From assembly GCA_947359465.1 (NCBI GenBank), contig OX375876.1:70252998-70316997 (forward strand): 64,000 nt of DNA, given 5' to 3'. Below, piece by piece: positions 1 to 12,962 of the stretch. The stretch comes from Metellina segmentata (taxonomy: Eukaryota > Arthropoda > Arachnida > Araneae > Tetragnathidae). The notes below the pieces were generated by a model. It did not search any database. It had not been told where the DNA came from and was given only the letters and a program-made list of their open reading frames with translations. Position numbers and translations under genes: made by a program. Position 1 is the stretch's first letter, and each line of letters starts with the position of its first letter.

Positions 1-936
1 ATGTGATATGTCTAATTTATCGCAAAAATGAAGTAACTCTTTAAAATGAGCTAAAGCAATTTTATTCAATTTTATCAAATTGATAGAATTTTAATTCTTA
101 CTGTTTATCTAACAATCTGACATCCTCTTTGTAATGGTGTATTGAGTAATAATTTGAATAAGAATAAGGAATTTGTTCTTTACTTACTCTAAAAGTAATA
201 TAAATTGAAACACAAAGTATGATTTACTTTCAAAAGTACGATGTGAATTCTGTATAACCTAAGTCATGCATCCATTCTGTTCACTAACCTAAAATGCCGT
301 AATCGTTTCCAAAAATATATGTTAAATATATTTAAAAACTAAGTAATCAAATGACATTTTATCAAAAGATCTTTTTCATATGTAAGTACTATTATTTAAT
401 TCAAAAAAGATTAAACTTTTTGTTTCATAAAGATAAAAAATGCGAAAATAATTCTATGTCTGCAATCCTGCTTGCATTACTGGCTTTTTACATAAAATAG
501 TTTAAGTTCAGAAAAGATTTTAATTGCTTTGAAATATTAAAGCGGCAATCAAACACACAGAAACCACAGCAAAAAATTTCTAAAAGCATAAACAAATAAA
601 ATATTCTACAAATGTGTACTAATTTATCTCATTGCTTTTCATTCGCACTAATAATCCAGTTTTTTTCTAGCTTTCATTAAGAATGTTTGCTGTGGAATAC
701 ATCAACGAATTTATAAAATGCAATAACGAATGAACTGTTACACAATACTTCGAATTTACACGAAAAGCAATTTACTGCCATAAGATCAAGCAAAAGTTAA
801 TTAAAACCCTTAAGCAACCTAAGTTAGGAAATAAAAATTTCGTATTTTCTAATGATATAATGCTTTTATTAAATTGAAATACTCCAATACAATTGAATTA
901 TACCAGTGTAACAATTTTAATGTATATTCAATATAT
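1..936. other. AT-rich stretch, no gene seen
   Basis: I see no protein similarity, RNA gene or clear repeat here. Open frames are short and of AT-rich composition. It ends at the left inverted repeat of a putative MITE. Confidence 0.5.
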
Positions 937-1171
937 GAGCCGGTATTTTTAAAAGTGGTATAAATCTACTTTGAAAAAAAAAACAATATTTTCTTTAACT
1001 ATTTTAATAATTATTATTGCATAAAATAAAATTTAACAGGCTTATAGTGTTAAAAACATCACCCAAATTGAGTAACGTTTGCCAATATATTTAAATAAAT
1101 TTAAAAGCAAACCCTTAAATATATCGATGTATGAAAAAATGGATTTATACCACTTTCAAAAATAACGGCCC
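937..1171. mobile_element. putative MITE with about 30-bp terminal inverted repeats
   Basis: The left end (GAGCCGGTATTTTTAAAAGT, continuing GGTATAAATC) is matched in reverse complement by the right end (GGGCCGTTATTTTTGAAAGT, continuing GGTATAAATC). That is about 30 bp with four mismatches. The 235-bp interior is AT-rich and has no coding potential, as expected for a non-autonomous DNA transposon. The flanks are runs of ATAT, so the target-site duplication cannot be defined and the superfamily is unassigned. Confidence 0.65.
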
Positions 1172-2231
1172 ATATATTAAGTCAAACTGCGTCGTTCCAT
1201 ACCATTTTGTTTTAATTCGCAACCCCTATACACTATTAATGTTTCTAAATTAATTACTTTAATTAAAAGAACATTTTTACAAATGTATGTATATTTGTAA
1301 AAAGGTTCTTGAGGGTATAATGTATAAAAGGTATAATGAGTTCTTGCAAAATTATTCGCGACTGATGCAAATATTCCACCGTGAAACCTCATTGAATTTT
1401 TCTCTTTTCTTTCTCAGACGTATAATGAGTTTTTTTTCCTCAAATCTGAGAACATTATTTAGCTTTTAAATGGATTGATTGAAAAAATTGTAATAAAAAG
1501 GTTTACGGTATCACATAATATAATACTCAATTGTATTAATGTATTCGTTACATTATCTGATTAAGCAAGTATATATATAATTCATTCACTGATAATTTTA
1601 TTTTCAGTCGTTTGTTATTACATTGTAGCTTAATGAAAGAAAACTCATAGGTAATTTTATGTTGGTTTGTATAAATGTTACTCATTCAATATAAACCATG
1701 AAGCATGTTTAATACGAGCTATTATTGATTCCATTTTTTTTAAATGTAGTGAAATGCTTTACGGGTGAATATTTTAGTTTTTAATCAATTAAATTATCGA
1801 AAATAACTAAATAAAATTGTAATCATGATTTTAAACAAAGAAACTTATCCATTGAACTTTTTAGTTAATTAGACATTTGGGATATGAAGTATAGTTGATG
1901 CGTATGATGTTTTTGTAAGGACAACTGCGAATAACGAATTGGTGAACTATAAACTAAGCTTTAATTAAAGGAATAAAATTATCTTAATTTATTTTTGGAT
2001 GCGCTTTTTAAGCATATTAAATTTGTAATTAATAATTAGAAGCATATTTTAACACTAATAAACTTTTAAAAAGGTAATAAAGCTCACTGCCTCAACTGTT
2101 TTAACATTTTAAATGTTATAAAAGTAATTTATCGTGCTCTGGTATAAAGGTATCTGTAACTACTTTTGTTTACATAGATTTGCATCGCCATATATTTGGA
2201 AATTAACTATAAAATAAAACTAATGCTTAAT
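1172..2231. other. AT-rich stretch, no gene seen
   Basis: No recognisable protein similarity or structured repeat. Two short open frames in opposite directions overlap its start and neither resembles a known family. Confidence 0.5.
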
Positions 2232-2404
2232 GTAACCCTCTTGGTGGTTGTTTTGACGTGGTATACCGTTTTACATAAAACTGACAAGACTTTGATGGAC
2301 GATATATTACGTTATTAGGAAAAAATGAACAGATTTTGATGTCATAAAATATCGGTAATATCTGGATGACGAGATATATCTTTGAAACCACTTTGGAGGT
2401 TAAA
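2232..2404 (+). mobile_element. MITE-like repeat, 'TCTCGTC' family, copy 1
   Basis: It starts AACCCTCTTGGTGGTTGTTT and ends with an imperfect inverted counterpart (GAAACCACTTTGGAGGTTAA). The interior carries degenerate forms of the family's palindrome GACGAGATATCTCGTC and of the phrase TCGTCATTAGCAAAA. The same start and body recur near 60.8 kb, and related copies lie near 5.9, 6.1, 12.1 and 26.6 kb. No coding capacity is seen. Confidence 0.6.
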
Positions 2405-5400
2405 TCGCGTACAACTTATTACTTGTGCAAATAGAAAATCCCTAAGAATTGACGTAATTTTTCCCTTTATTCTATCAATGGAGAAGCTGAAATCGTGTTA
2501 TATTTGATGATAAAAACATTTTAGATTAGATAGAATAATTTTAGATTGAATAAGAATAATTAAGTAGTTTTAAATAATTTTTAGAGTAATATTTAAATAA
2601 ATTCATCTGCTCATACTACAAAAATTGACAATAGTGCAACAAACACAATTTTGGAATCTTGGTATTTAGGCTCTGAATGAGAAGAATTCCTGAAGTTTGA
2701 GACGATTTGGATATTATGCATGTATAATATATAATGTCACCATTTTGTTTCTTGGAATTACGTTTAAGTAAGAAATGGTTAATTCAACTTTATATCGATT
2801 GTTTACTCAGTTAATGACATTATTTAGGGACTGTGACATTGGCCAAGGATCCACACTTTCCGTACTGAAAATAAAAGTTATTTAGACCACATTTTTATAC
2901 GTTTTTGAGCACGTTTTATCTAGTCGATTTGTTCAATTGATGTTCGAATGTTTTACTTAAGCTGTTGGAAAGATATCATCTCGATATGGCATATTCCTCT
3001 CTTTCAGTAGAGCCATAGGAACAAATATGTAGTGGTCAAATAAAGGAAACTAGGATTCAATCGACATCACCAGATTTGGACGCTATTAGGCCAATAAATT
3101 CGTATTATAGAAATCGGATGGTGGAGTTAGATGTATAATATAGATACATCTTGTTAAACTCATGTGTTGTATTCCTTGTTGTTGAGTTTAAGCTGAAAAG
3201 AAATTTTACAATGTAGGCACAATATTGCTTACAATCGGCCTTTAAATCTTCGAAAAAAATAGTTAAATAATTGCACCACTTCAAATTGCTGATTGTCATT
3301 TATTAAGTAAACGAAATGCTGAAAAAGTTAAATAAAAATTCATTTGTTTGTACGTAATTTCAAAACAGAATGGCACCCATAGATAAAAAATACGCTCTCA
3401 ACATTAAAGGCAAATAAGTGAGATATTTTACTGCATTGTAATAAAGTAATAGAACAGGGAGTAATTGATAAACATCACATAATTTACAAAAAGTAAAAAA
3501 TTGAGCTCTTTTCTCTTATCTAATAGCTCTATATATAATTCATAGTAGTTTTCTAAATCTTTAACTCGTTATGGTTTCTAAAGAATATGGATACTTCGTC
3601 AGAAAAACTTTTCGCCATTTATACTCGGTTTGATGAGTTTGAATTTGATAATTTTGGAAACTGTTTTGAGTTAATATAATCCATAACAATTTTTGGTTAA
3701 CAATTCTAATCCAAATCCAATTTGCGAAAAAATGAAATTAAAACATATATTCACATCTCATTTATTCCATGGCCCTTGTTACATAATCCGTGAAACCCTT
3801 CCGAAATTATATCTAAAACGACATATTGTAAAACTGTAGTCTTACTCCACTGATCATCATAAAAATCGTAAAAAAAGGTTACACTCCGAATGCCCAGAGG
3901 ACTTTGAATCCATACTCCACATAAAGAAAATATAAAAATATTTCGCATTTTTCAGTTACTATATGCTGCTCATATAAATCTCATTAGGAAGACCAAAAAA
4001 AAGACTTATTTGCAAATGGTAAAAAATATACAGGAAGAAAATTAATTTTTTTATAAAAGTTATCGACGAATCGATTTATGAGCAGAGAGTAATTACTACT
4101 AGATGAAAATTAACCCTCAAAGCTTAGTGATAAAGCAGCTTCAATGGAAACTTTTTATAACATAAAATTTTAATACATGGAAGATCTTTTTCGCCAGCTA
4201 TCAAATTATTTACGCATATTAGTATTGGCATGTATGCAGTATTTGATTAAAATAAAAACAAAGCGAATATGTTAATTGAAATATGGAATAAGGCTGAAAA
4301 TATTCAAGAATAAAAACATTCATTTGTTTACAGAATCATTTTTCTAGAATATAACATCAGTAATTGTTAATTTTATTGCTTCAACTTTAAAAAATGTATG
4401 TCTTTATATACTCTAAACAATTAAATGAAAGCGAATTTGTCAATGCAATATTACTACACACACGTTTTTATAAACGGAGTTATATTGTTAAAAGTTATAT
4501 TCGCTTAGAAACATTCATAACATATTAAATTAGTTTTAAAATTTTTGTAACATAAAAATTGTATGGTAATTTAAACTAAAATACTTACATTTAAAATACG
4601 TGTTACAAACTATAAAACAGTTTTTAGCCTTTTCTAATGAGCTCGTATTCAAGAAATTATGGAATCATTTGGAGGAAGGAAAGGAAAGAAAATCATAGAT
4701 TAAAATGCAATTTGTTTTTTTTTTCCACTGAAAACCTTGAACACAGGCAATATGCATTATATAGTTACATAGATTGCCGGAAACATGTTTAAGATATGCT
4801 TTCCATACATAAGGTTACGCAAAACATTTTACTCGTTTCCTAAACTGTTAATCAATTAGAATTTCAAATCTTGTTCCAATACCTTAAGAAAGAGTCTGTA
4901 ATGAAATTTAAACTATCTAACTCTTGTATCGTAAAATGGAAAATGATGTAAAGGTGGTTGAAGTAAACTTATTTTAGAGTCGCTTTGTATGTTTCTTTAC
5001 TGAGAAAGGTCTCTTTTTATTATGGAGCAGTATTAGAAATTACTGGAAACTGATATGCTTTTCTACATAAAATTGGAATTTAACGAGAGACTTCTCATGA
5101 TCTACAGGAAATTAATTGATAATTATTCAGAACACTTCAAAAAGTTACAAATACATAACAGAAGATAGTAAATGCCTAAAACAATTATGAATTGAGTAAA
5201 ATAATAAATTCAGAAAATTTACATGATTTCATCAATTTCACGGGTGTCTTCTAGTTTCAAAGGAAATTGATGTTTCTAACACAACCATTTATCAAAAAAA
5301 ATAATCTTAAAAATTATATAATTTTCACGAGATTATCTTGAAGAGCCTAAACATTTATCTGTACCTTACTAGAAAAATGATGATTGTCCATAAGGAAAGT

Positions 5401-5860
5401 TTTCGGAAATAGGTTATTTTATAATTTGTATTATTACTACAACGTACAAAAATTACCTTCCAATGTTTTGATGCTTTCAAAATATATTGACAAGAGAACA
5501 ACGGTACCTTTTTTAAATACAACTCTTCTTACATTCAAGTGATTTATTGTACTTGGAATTGGCAATTTTTTTACCAAGGTACAGGTATATTATAATCAAA
5601 TATAGTTACTTTAATCATTCTAAAATTGCATCTTTCCTAATTCACCTTGAGGGTGTTCAAATTTTAAAAAAATCTTTATTTAGGATTTATCTTATCTGTA
5701 CTGCCGTACAAGCACCAAACAAGATGAAGGAATCCAGTCCCCTCATAGAATTTACGTACTCATCTCAAGTACTTTATGTCTGAGTATAATTCGTACAGAT
5801 GTATACATTTTTATCAATAAGTTTTTCATTCATCTGTCATTAATTTTTCTATATAGATTT
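2405..5860. other. 3.4-kb AT-rich stretch, no gene seen
   Basis: Both strands contain only short open frames of up to about 80 codons with AT-driven composition. I recognise no protein family, RNA gene or tandem array. Confidence 0.45.
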
Positions 5861-5866
5861 GTCTCA

Positions 5867-5985
5867 ACGAGGCTTCTCGGCATTAGCAAAACTAACCAGA
5901 TCTGAAAGGAGCAGATATCTCTTAATTTGAAATAAATTATCGGAATATTGGATGAGCTATATAGTCGAAACCACTAGGACGGTTA
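5867..5985 (+). mobile_element. MITE-like repeat, 'TCTCGTC' family, partial copy
   Basis: It carries GGCATTAGCAAAACTAACCA and ends with GAAACCACTAGGACGGTTAA, which parallels the end of the 2.2-kb copy. The left end is degraded or missing. It lies next to an oppositely oriented copy at 6.04-6.24 kb, so the two could be halves of one larger inverted insertion. Confidence 0.45.
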
Positions 5986-6039
5986 ATAAGATTGTAATGT
6001 CAAACGTCTTACTTCTGTGAAAGATTTGGTAAGGTCACT

Positions 6040-6240
6040 CTTGTTCTCAGTGGATCCCATTACTCCCTTGAGATCCCAAGTGATATCGACGAGATATCTC
6101 TTCCATCAAGAGTTGATCAATTTTGCTAATGACGATATCAAGATCTGATAGGGTTTTTTGGACGATATGTCTCGCCCACCAATATTTGGTAAGTTTTACT
6201 ATTGAAAATGTACCTCGTCTAAACAACCACCATCACGACT
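6040..6240 (-). mobile_element. MITE-like repeat, 'TCTCGTC' family, minus-strand copy
   Basis: Read on the minus strand it begins GGTGGTTGTTTAGACGAGGT, which closely matches the start of the 60.8-kb copy. It continues with a phrase like TCGTCATTAGCAAAATTGAT and ends with a near-perfect GAGATATCTCGTC palindrome. No coding capacity is seen. Confidence 0.55.
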
Positions 6241-6249
6241 AACTTCAGC

Positions 6250-6850
6250 GAAAAGTGGCTGCCTTAATCTCACCTTCCTCAAGAAATATGTGCTGAGACA
6301 AAAGACAAATTTGCTCAAAATCGAGTTTATCGCCCATGTGTCCGCGATAAAAGCCATCCCAAGCGCCGTTTTTGTCGCTAAAAATACACCTCGAACCTCA
6401 ACTTCTTGGCATACAATTAAAGTAAACGCTCCCGCACGAATAAATAAGCGTTCACGCAGGGGAAGACAATTAGTGTGCCGGTTCGTGCTCTGTCATTTCC
6501 CGGGCAACAGAAAAACGAGCCATCGGGCTAAAAATCCTTCCGAAAACGTCTACGGGGCACACGTGAGATTTATTAATGCCGACCTACACGATTAACGGTG
6601 GGAAGAGGCTCAGCTGGTTGCTAACAAATGGCCATAAGCTACAAAATAACTTTTATCTAAGCCCTCTTTTCTTCTCAGGGCGCAAAATTTTATCTTATTA
6701 AATTATTTCCCTCGGACGCGATAATTAAGCTGTTTCTTGGGGCGATGGGAAAGAAGCGCGCCTTAAAATGCATTAGGGCAGAGTCGCCGGTAATTTGCAA
6801 CCAAGGCCTTCAGACGTGTCTGTGTTGTTGCTTTGAGCCCGAGCTCACTC
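6250..6850. other. GC-richer, apparently low-copy island
   Basis: This roughly 600-bp segment is clearly richer in G+C and CpG than its surroundings and shares no repeat with the rest of the window. An open frame of 101 codons (6290-6595, plus strand) resembles nothing I recognise, and no splice-bounded exon is convincing. It includes a CACGTG E-box at about 6559. A conserved non-coding element or an unrecognised exon are both possible. Confidence 0.3.
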
Positions 6851-7500
6851 ACACTGAGCTGTTGGCAACCGTATGTGTGTGTGTTTTACTTATGAGATTT
6901 CTCACGAATTGACAGTTACTTTCAATATTTTATCAAAATATAATGCAAATGATAAATTTTACGAATTTATAGTTTAAGGTGTAGATATAGACCCAGGTGT
7001 GGAATTATATTCAGTGTTCTGCAACAAAACTGCAAGCAATTGCAATTGTTCTGTAGGCATTTTGTACGAATTTTGATTACTGCAGTAAAATCAAAAACAG
7101 ATGTAAAACACAATTATCGGCTATATATGAGTAACATATTTGCATAAAACATCAAAATTAATTAGTTTACTTTATTTAAAACCAAGGCAGACTTTCAGGT
7201 TTTGCAATTCTGGCGATAATTTTTTAAGTTAAATTTTTTGTCATTAACATATAAGATGTGCTATTTATAAAATGTTTGTGGTTGTTTTGGTTAGTGTAGG
7301 GAGGTTGTTCAGTAGCTAGAGAAGAAAAATGGGGTGGCAAAGAACACGCTTTGCACTATTAAACATCGTAACTTAGGATTAAAAAAATCGACCAAATTTT
7401 GATAAAATTAAGGAAAAATTGTTCTGCAAGGATCTTCTCTACATTGTTTGTTTTACGATGTACGTCGCAGTTTAAAGCCCTTTATGCTCCCGGGGAGATA
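6851..7500. other. AT-rich stretch, no gene seen
   Basis: A short GTGTGTGT run sits near 6.88 kb. Otherwise there is no similarity or repeat I can support. Confidence 0.45.
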
Positions 7501-7519
7501 TATGTAAGGATTATGCGAC

Positions 7520-8157
7520 ACTTTTGTGGTGGTCGATGTTTTCAAAACATCGATGTTTTTTAAAAAACATCGATGTATTTAACATTGATGTATTGGGGTC
7601 GATGTTTCTACTTGTCGATGTTTTTACGTTGTCGATGTTTTATTTTTAAATGAAAAAAGTACCGTTATAAAAATTTAAAAAGTAACCAAGTACCATAATT
7701 TTCATAATCAGCAAATTGAACATACTTTTAGACCAAAGTGACCAAGGATGAAGGGTCTGAAAAGTAGGGATGCGACATCCATGTCGATGTTTTCTAAACA
7801 TTGATGTTTTAGAAAAAAACATCGATGTATTGGAGCCGATGTCGCATCACTAGATGCTAAACCAGTTTTAAGAAATGGGGAAACAAGTTTAAATACACTG
7901 AATTTTAAAAACATCGATGGTTTGGGATCGATGTACTATCAACATCGATGTTTTAATTTTGAACATCGATGTTTTGCTGTCAATGTCGCATCAATAGTTG
8001 GTAAACCAGTTTTAAGAAATGGGGAAAAAAGTTTAAATACACTGAATGTTAAAAAAATCGATGTTTTTGGGTCAATGTATTATCAACATCGATGTTTTAA
8101 TTTTGAACATCGATGTTTCAAAACATCGATGTTTTGCTATCGATGTCGCATTCCTAG
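7520..8157 (+). repeat. CATCGATG-rich repeat block, plus-oriented copy
   Basis: The block is packed with the 8-bp palindrome CATCGATG, usually as AACATCGATGTT or AAAACATCGATG. It contains a spacer with the phrase AAATGAAAAAAGTACCGTTA, then about three tandem units sharing TAAACCAGTTTTAAGAAATG and separated by forms of GTCGCATCACTAG (7843, 7985 and 8146; spacing 142 and 161 bp). The segment at about 7767-7855 begins TAGGGATGCGACATC and ends GATGTCGCATCACTA, so it looks like a tiny foldback element inside the block. The same arrangement occurs inverted at 12.96-13.65 kb. The termini resemble those of hAT-type MITEs, but that assignment is inference. Confidence 0.75.
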
Positions 8158-9460
8158 TACAGAGTAGGTGAGACAGTAAAAAATGGTTAAACAATGCATA
8201 ATTAACACAAATGAAGATAATAATAAAAGAGAATAAAAGGGGATAGCTCCATTTACTTCTGCAACTCTTTTAAATGGAACATTACTCTACAATAAACTAT
8301 AAAGGCAACCATATCTTACGCTGCCACGAAATAGAAGTATTCTAATAGTGTATAAAAAAAAATCTCTGTTACCGTGAAGTCCCGGGAGAATGAATATTTC
8401 TATTTATGTAATACTTCGTGGATAGCTTTTCACATAATACGATGATTATATTTCTCTAGATCAAGACTAAAGTGTACCCATCTGGCACTGCCTCCTGCAT
8501 CCAACTCACGAAGAAAATCCCCTCCCTGTCTTAGGAAATAGAATTTTCCAACCTTAGAATTCCGACGTTTAATGTCCCCAGATCATTGGGCGGAACTGAA
8601 CTTCTCCAGTCTTATATCGATGATCTAATACAAAACTAATTAGAATAGTTTTGAGCTGATTGATAAAGGTTGCACGATACGCTTTTGTGGTGAAAAATGA
8701 GACTGTTTATTGCGTAAAAGGGAACGCCAGCAATTTCAGTCAATGCTTTAGATGTTTCTGATGTTGTTCTTAACTCAAGCTCACTGAGATTGCACGGTTT
8801 GTAACTATACGTGCCTTTTACGTACATAATTCGGTCTTTTTCAGATTATCATTTTTTTTAATATAAAGAGTAAAACAAATATTAATACTAGACATTTGAT
8901 ACTTGACTATACACTTGATAATAATTTATGATAATTTGCAGCACCATAAAGGCGTGTATTTTGTTGCATTTTGCATTAGAATAAAAACAATCGCGGTTGC
9001 ACGCTGTAATTTTAAACAATTAGAAACAAAATATATCCCGAGTGATAAATTACTCAAATAAAGGTTTAAATTTAGAACTAAATGTTACAAGGATTTTTTA
9101 GATACTTTTGTGGATAATGGGAAACTGCTTAGTGTATAAAATGCACAAGGACCTAGTCATAGCAAACGTAACCTTCAGACGTGACATATGTTGGTTATAA
9201 TCTTAGAATGGGCATTGAATATACTCCGTGGATAATTATAAATGTATTTTCTTTGTATGATGCAATTATCGATTTTTTTTTCAAATTGTGTTTAATATTA
9301 ACGTTCTGTGTTTGTTGTGATTTGGAATTCATTTAGCAGTAGATCTTGATCTGATTCTTACGAATAAATCTTCGTCCTGAAAAAAATGACCTATCAGAGC
9401 GACAAACCAAACCTAGTTTGAAATGTGCAATAATCGGTAATGTGAGTGAGTCATTTTTTA
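8158..9460. other. Stretch between repeat block and Tc1-like relic, no gene seen
   Basis: This is mostly AT-rich, with a slightly GC-richer part near 8.46-8.62 kb. It should hold the missing 3' end of the Tc1-like element to its right, but I found no matching inverted terminus. No other protein similarity is seen. Confidence 0.4.
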
Positions 9461-9469
9461 ATCTTCCAT

Positions 9470-10480
9470 TACGTCTGACAACCTTGTAGGAGTGTCAGAA
9501 AAGGTATTCCATCACATTCCTCCTGAACAGCTTTCCAGAGTCCTGTAAGGGTTGTGGGACGACGTTTGGATAATGCAGATTTCAAAAGTCCGAAAGCACA
9601 AAAACATAGGTGATACATCGGGAGATGTAGTAGGGATATCAGTGAAGGGTATGGCCTTGATACCGGTTTTTTGTTCCATTTCTTTTAGGAAATTTACAGT
9701 GGATTTTGATGCTAGCTTTGTCTTGATGGAGTTCCACAGATTGATGGCACTGTGGGTGAAGCGATGGTATTTCATTCAGAAAAATTGGCGATAAAATATG
9801 TTCCTGATAGTATTTGGAGTTAATCTTGACATTTTTTCCCACTCTTTTTATTTTTAACTTGCCATTATATGAAAAACCAGCAACAATCATGAATCCCTTA
9901 GAAAAACTTTCTTTCGATTCTATGAACCATGTACTTAAATTTTTTTCTCCCCTTTTATGATAATAAATGCAATTTTTTTGCTGCAATCATTTAAATACAA
10001 CAATAATTCATCTATTGTGACAGTTGTTTTCCATTTTTTTCGATAAGTGTTTTTCATATAGAATTCGGCAGCGTGTCCTGCGTTCAGCGATATGCTTTGG
10101 AGAAAGACGATGCACATTGCCTTTTTTTCGCTTTCTTAAGATTTAAATTAACGTTTATCATTTTGTTTACACTTGACGCTGAGCATTTTAATGATTTTGC
10201 AACTGTCCTTTGACTAGGAGGATTTTCTTTTTACATTAAACAACGTACCTTTGCAATAGTCAAAGATGTCCGTTTCTTCCTCGGATACTTGTTTGGAATT
10301 TTTGTCCCCCTTGAGGCTCCAATTTGACGTTTATTTCCTTTCTTGTTGACGATATTACCTATCGACGCTATAGATATCACAAAACCATGACCCTCACATC
10401 GTTTTTGGATAACGGAATATGAATATTTCTTTTCGTAAAGAGCATAAATATAGCCTTCGAAAAACTGCTTCGTTAAAAAC
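9470..10480 (-). pseudogene. Tc1/mariner-superfamily transposase relic
   Basis: Read from right to left on the minus strand, the fragments follow the order of an IS630/Tc1/mariner transposase. Near 10.47-10.33 kb is a helix-turn-helix segment (FFEGYIYALYEK, then a NIVNKKGNKRQ-like hinge). Near 9.92-9.75 kb is the catalytic core with WFIESKESFSKGFMIVAGFS and INSKYYQEHILSPIFLNEIP. Near 9.74-9.6 kb are HQDKAS (second catalytic Asp) and SPDVSPM (third). The segments lie in different frames with stops between them, so the gene is dead. A frameshift lies just after HQDKAS and another after SPDVSPM. The transposase reads away from the terminus at 10988, which is the expected layout. Family membership is clear from motifs; the exact clade is not. 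Confidence 0.85.
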
Positions 10481-10659
10481 GCCATTTTGAATAAAAACAA
10501 ACCTCTCAAGCCGCAGACGATAATTTTGACTTTTAAAAACATAGTACAACTGCAGTTATTTCTTTTGCAGCAAACGATTTTTTATTACCGCTAACCAAAA
10601 TCGTCTAAAAAATCTGCGAACAGCCTCTGTATTTCTTTCATTTTTTTCTTTTAAAAATA

Positions 10660-10988
10660 TTTATCTTTTTCAACATGCCCACTGTATCTATTGTAATTGA
10701 TGTTTCAAGGTTTTCTTACCCAACAAATGCAGTTTAGTTTTTCCGCTGGTTCACAATTGTGTTTTTAAATGTGTTTAAGCTTATTACTTTGTGTGAAAGT
10801 TTTTATTAAATATACCTTTCAAAACGTTCTTAAATGTATTTCCAAGCTTTCATTTTCCGTTGTAAAAAGAAAAATATCTTTGGAATAAAAATATTTGTGA
10901 AAGAATTCTTTCCTTGGCGACATTGGAATTGCGCCAAAAAAAAATCGCCAAGGCCGTTGCCACCGCTTATAAACGTAGACTGTAGCTG
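10660..10988 (-). mobile_element. Right terminal region of the Tc1-like element
   Basis: This non-coding end precedes the transposase relic and finishes with a terminal repeat (CCGTTGCCACCGCTTATAAA through to TGTAGCTG) followed by TA, the Tc1/mariner target dinucleotide. The whole segment is homologous to 31770-32085, where the opposite terminus is also preserved. I could not find a left terminus for this copy, so it appears truncated on that side. Confidence 0.75.
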
Positions 10989-12046
10989 TACCCCCGGTTA
11001 TTATTGTTGCAGCCTGCAGCCTCTCACAAAACGTTACCTCACTTACAGTAATTTTGTTTTGGTTAGTAGATGTTTCCACGTTGTACCTCATAGAGGGAAT
11101 TATCAGCCTATACTGAAGAGGGAAAATAAATTTGTTTAACCATACTATTATAAGGTAGGGTAGATTGATAAAGTGTGTAACCTAAAAATAATAGAGTATA
11201 TTAAGTCATTTTGACCATGCTTGCCACTAAAGATTTAACCCCATTGAAAAGTGATTGTATGAGCTCGAAAGGGGATATATAAAGTTTTCAATACCATTTA
11301 TTTACCCACGACCATCCCCCTTTTCAATTTAGGGATAAATAATGCACTTAGGTCATTGTTCCTTTTAATATTAATGTCTACTCTTTTTAGTTGCTCCATC
11401 GTATTTCAGAACTGAGAATTTGGAACATCGAATACTTCAGTCTCGTGTTCGATTATCAGATATTCATAGAATAATAGATTCAAAACGTAATGGATTCTTC
11501 GAAATCCCAGGATTCGAGTAGAATACATCAAGGGGGAAATGATTCTAGTGACTGTACATTGTATATACCACCAACTATGAATTGCGCTCCATTTTGTTTT
11601 GTGTTTATTCTACAGGTGAGGCTATCTTAAATTCAATGCACTCGTATTATAAGAGCTTATTAAAATTATATGTTAAAGTTTAATTTTAGAAAATAATAAA
11701 ATAGAAGGGTTCTTCAAAAACCTCTTTGCTTGTTATTTTTCATTTTTCCTTGAGTTGAGGGTAGGAGACTATACTATATATTATATTTCATAGTTATTTA
11801 CAAAATTATTAATCAACGGTACATATTGTCGCGAAAGATAATGTTTAACCTTTTTTCTATATCTATAAGGTTTAACGTTGAATGTCATGTGCTAGATAGA
11901 TCTTCAGATAGATTTTTATTATTTCTGTTATGTGTAAGTGAGTTTCGTTAGGGTTTTATAGTTTTTTCGAGAAAATAATTAAACTTCTAGGATCTTATTA
12001 TTTCTATGTTAACTGTCGAACACCACGCAAAATTGAAAAATAATCT
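10989..12046. other. AT-rich stretch, no gene seen
   Basis: No protein similarity or structured repeat is recognised. A 13-bp poly-C run at about 12054 lies just past its right edge. Confidence 0.45.
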
Positions 12047-12266
12047 GGTAACCTCCCCCCCCCCCCTGGATGATTATTTCGTGGAAGTGTCTTAACATTA
12101 GCAAAAATGACCAGCTTTTGATCCTATATGAATTTGGTTTTAGCCAAATTGGCCAACTCTTTATCAGATACGTATCTCGTCATTGAAATAAAACTTACTT
12201 AATCTCGAGTTCGTCATATCTTGCTATACAAAATATCTCGTCAAAACTACTTGGTGAGTTAGTAAG
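12047..12266 (+). mobile_element. MITE-like repeat, 'TCTCGTC' family, diverged copy
   Basis: The body includes TAACATTAGCAAAAATGACC, ATACGTATCTCGTCATT and AAAATATCTCGTCAAAACTA, and it ends CTACTTGGTGAGTTAG, all matching the family pattern seen near 2.2 and 60.8 kb. A poly-C run interrupts the left end. It is the most diverged of the supported copies. Confidence 0.45.
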
Positions 12267-12514
12267 GATTTGGTTGGAAACATAGAATGCAAGCAAAGTT
12301 AAATTGAATATTTTTGTAAGGATGCAAAATCCAAATTTAAGCACAGTTGAATTAAATGTAAAACCAGTTTTGACTTAAGTTTTCATACTTCAACCTTTTG
12401 AATCAAGGGTTTGAGTACTACTGTCGTTCTCATTTATCAGTAAAATACAGGTGGATATTCGTAATAGAAATTTTAACCGATAGTATGTTTAAGGATTTTT
12501 TCTTTTCAAACTAG

Positions 12515-12780
<266 letters not shown>

Positions 12781-12962
12781 GCATATTTCCAAAATTACCC
12801 AAATTACCATAATAAAGACAGCTAAAGAAACCTTTCTATGTACATATTTACTGAGCAATTTGTTTGCTTCCCAATACGTTGGTTGAAAAGGTAAGCCTTA
12901 AGCTTTTACTTCCAACGGAAAGTACCAAAATGATGATTTGATCAGGGATTTCCAAACTTATC

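Noticed and set aside
10819..11139. Opposed 90- and 101-codon frames at the end of the Tc1-like element
   Set aside because: They overlap each other on opposite strands within the element's non-coding terminal region.
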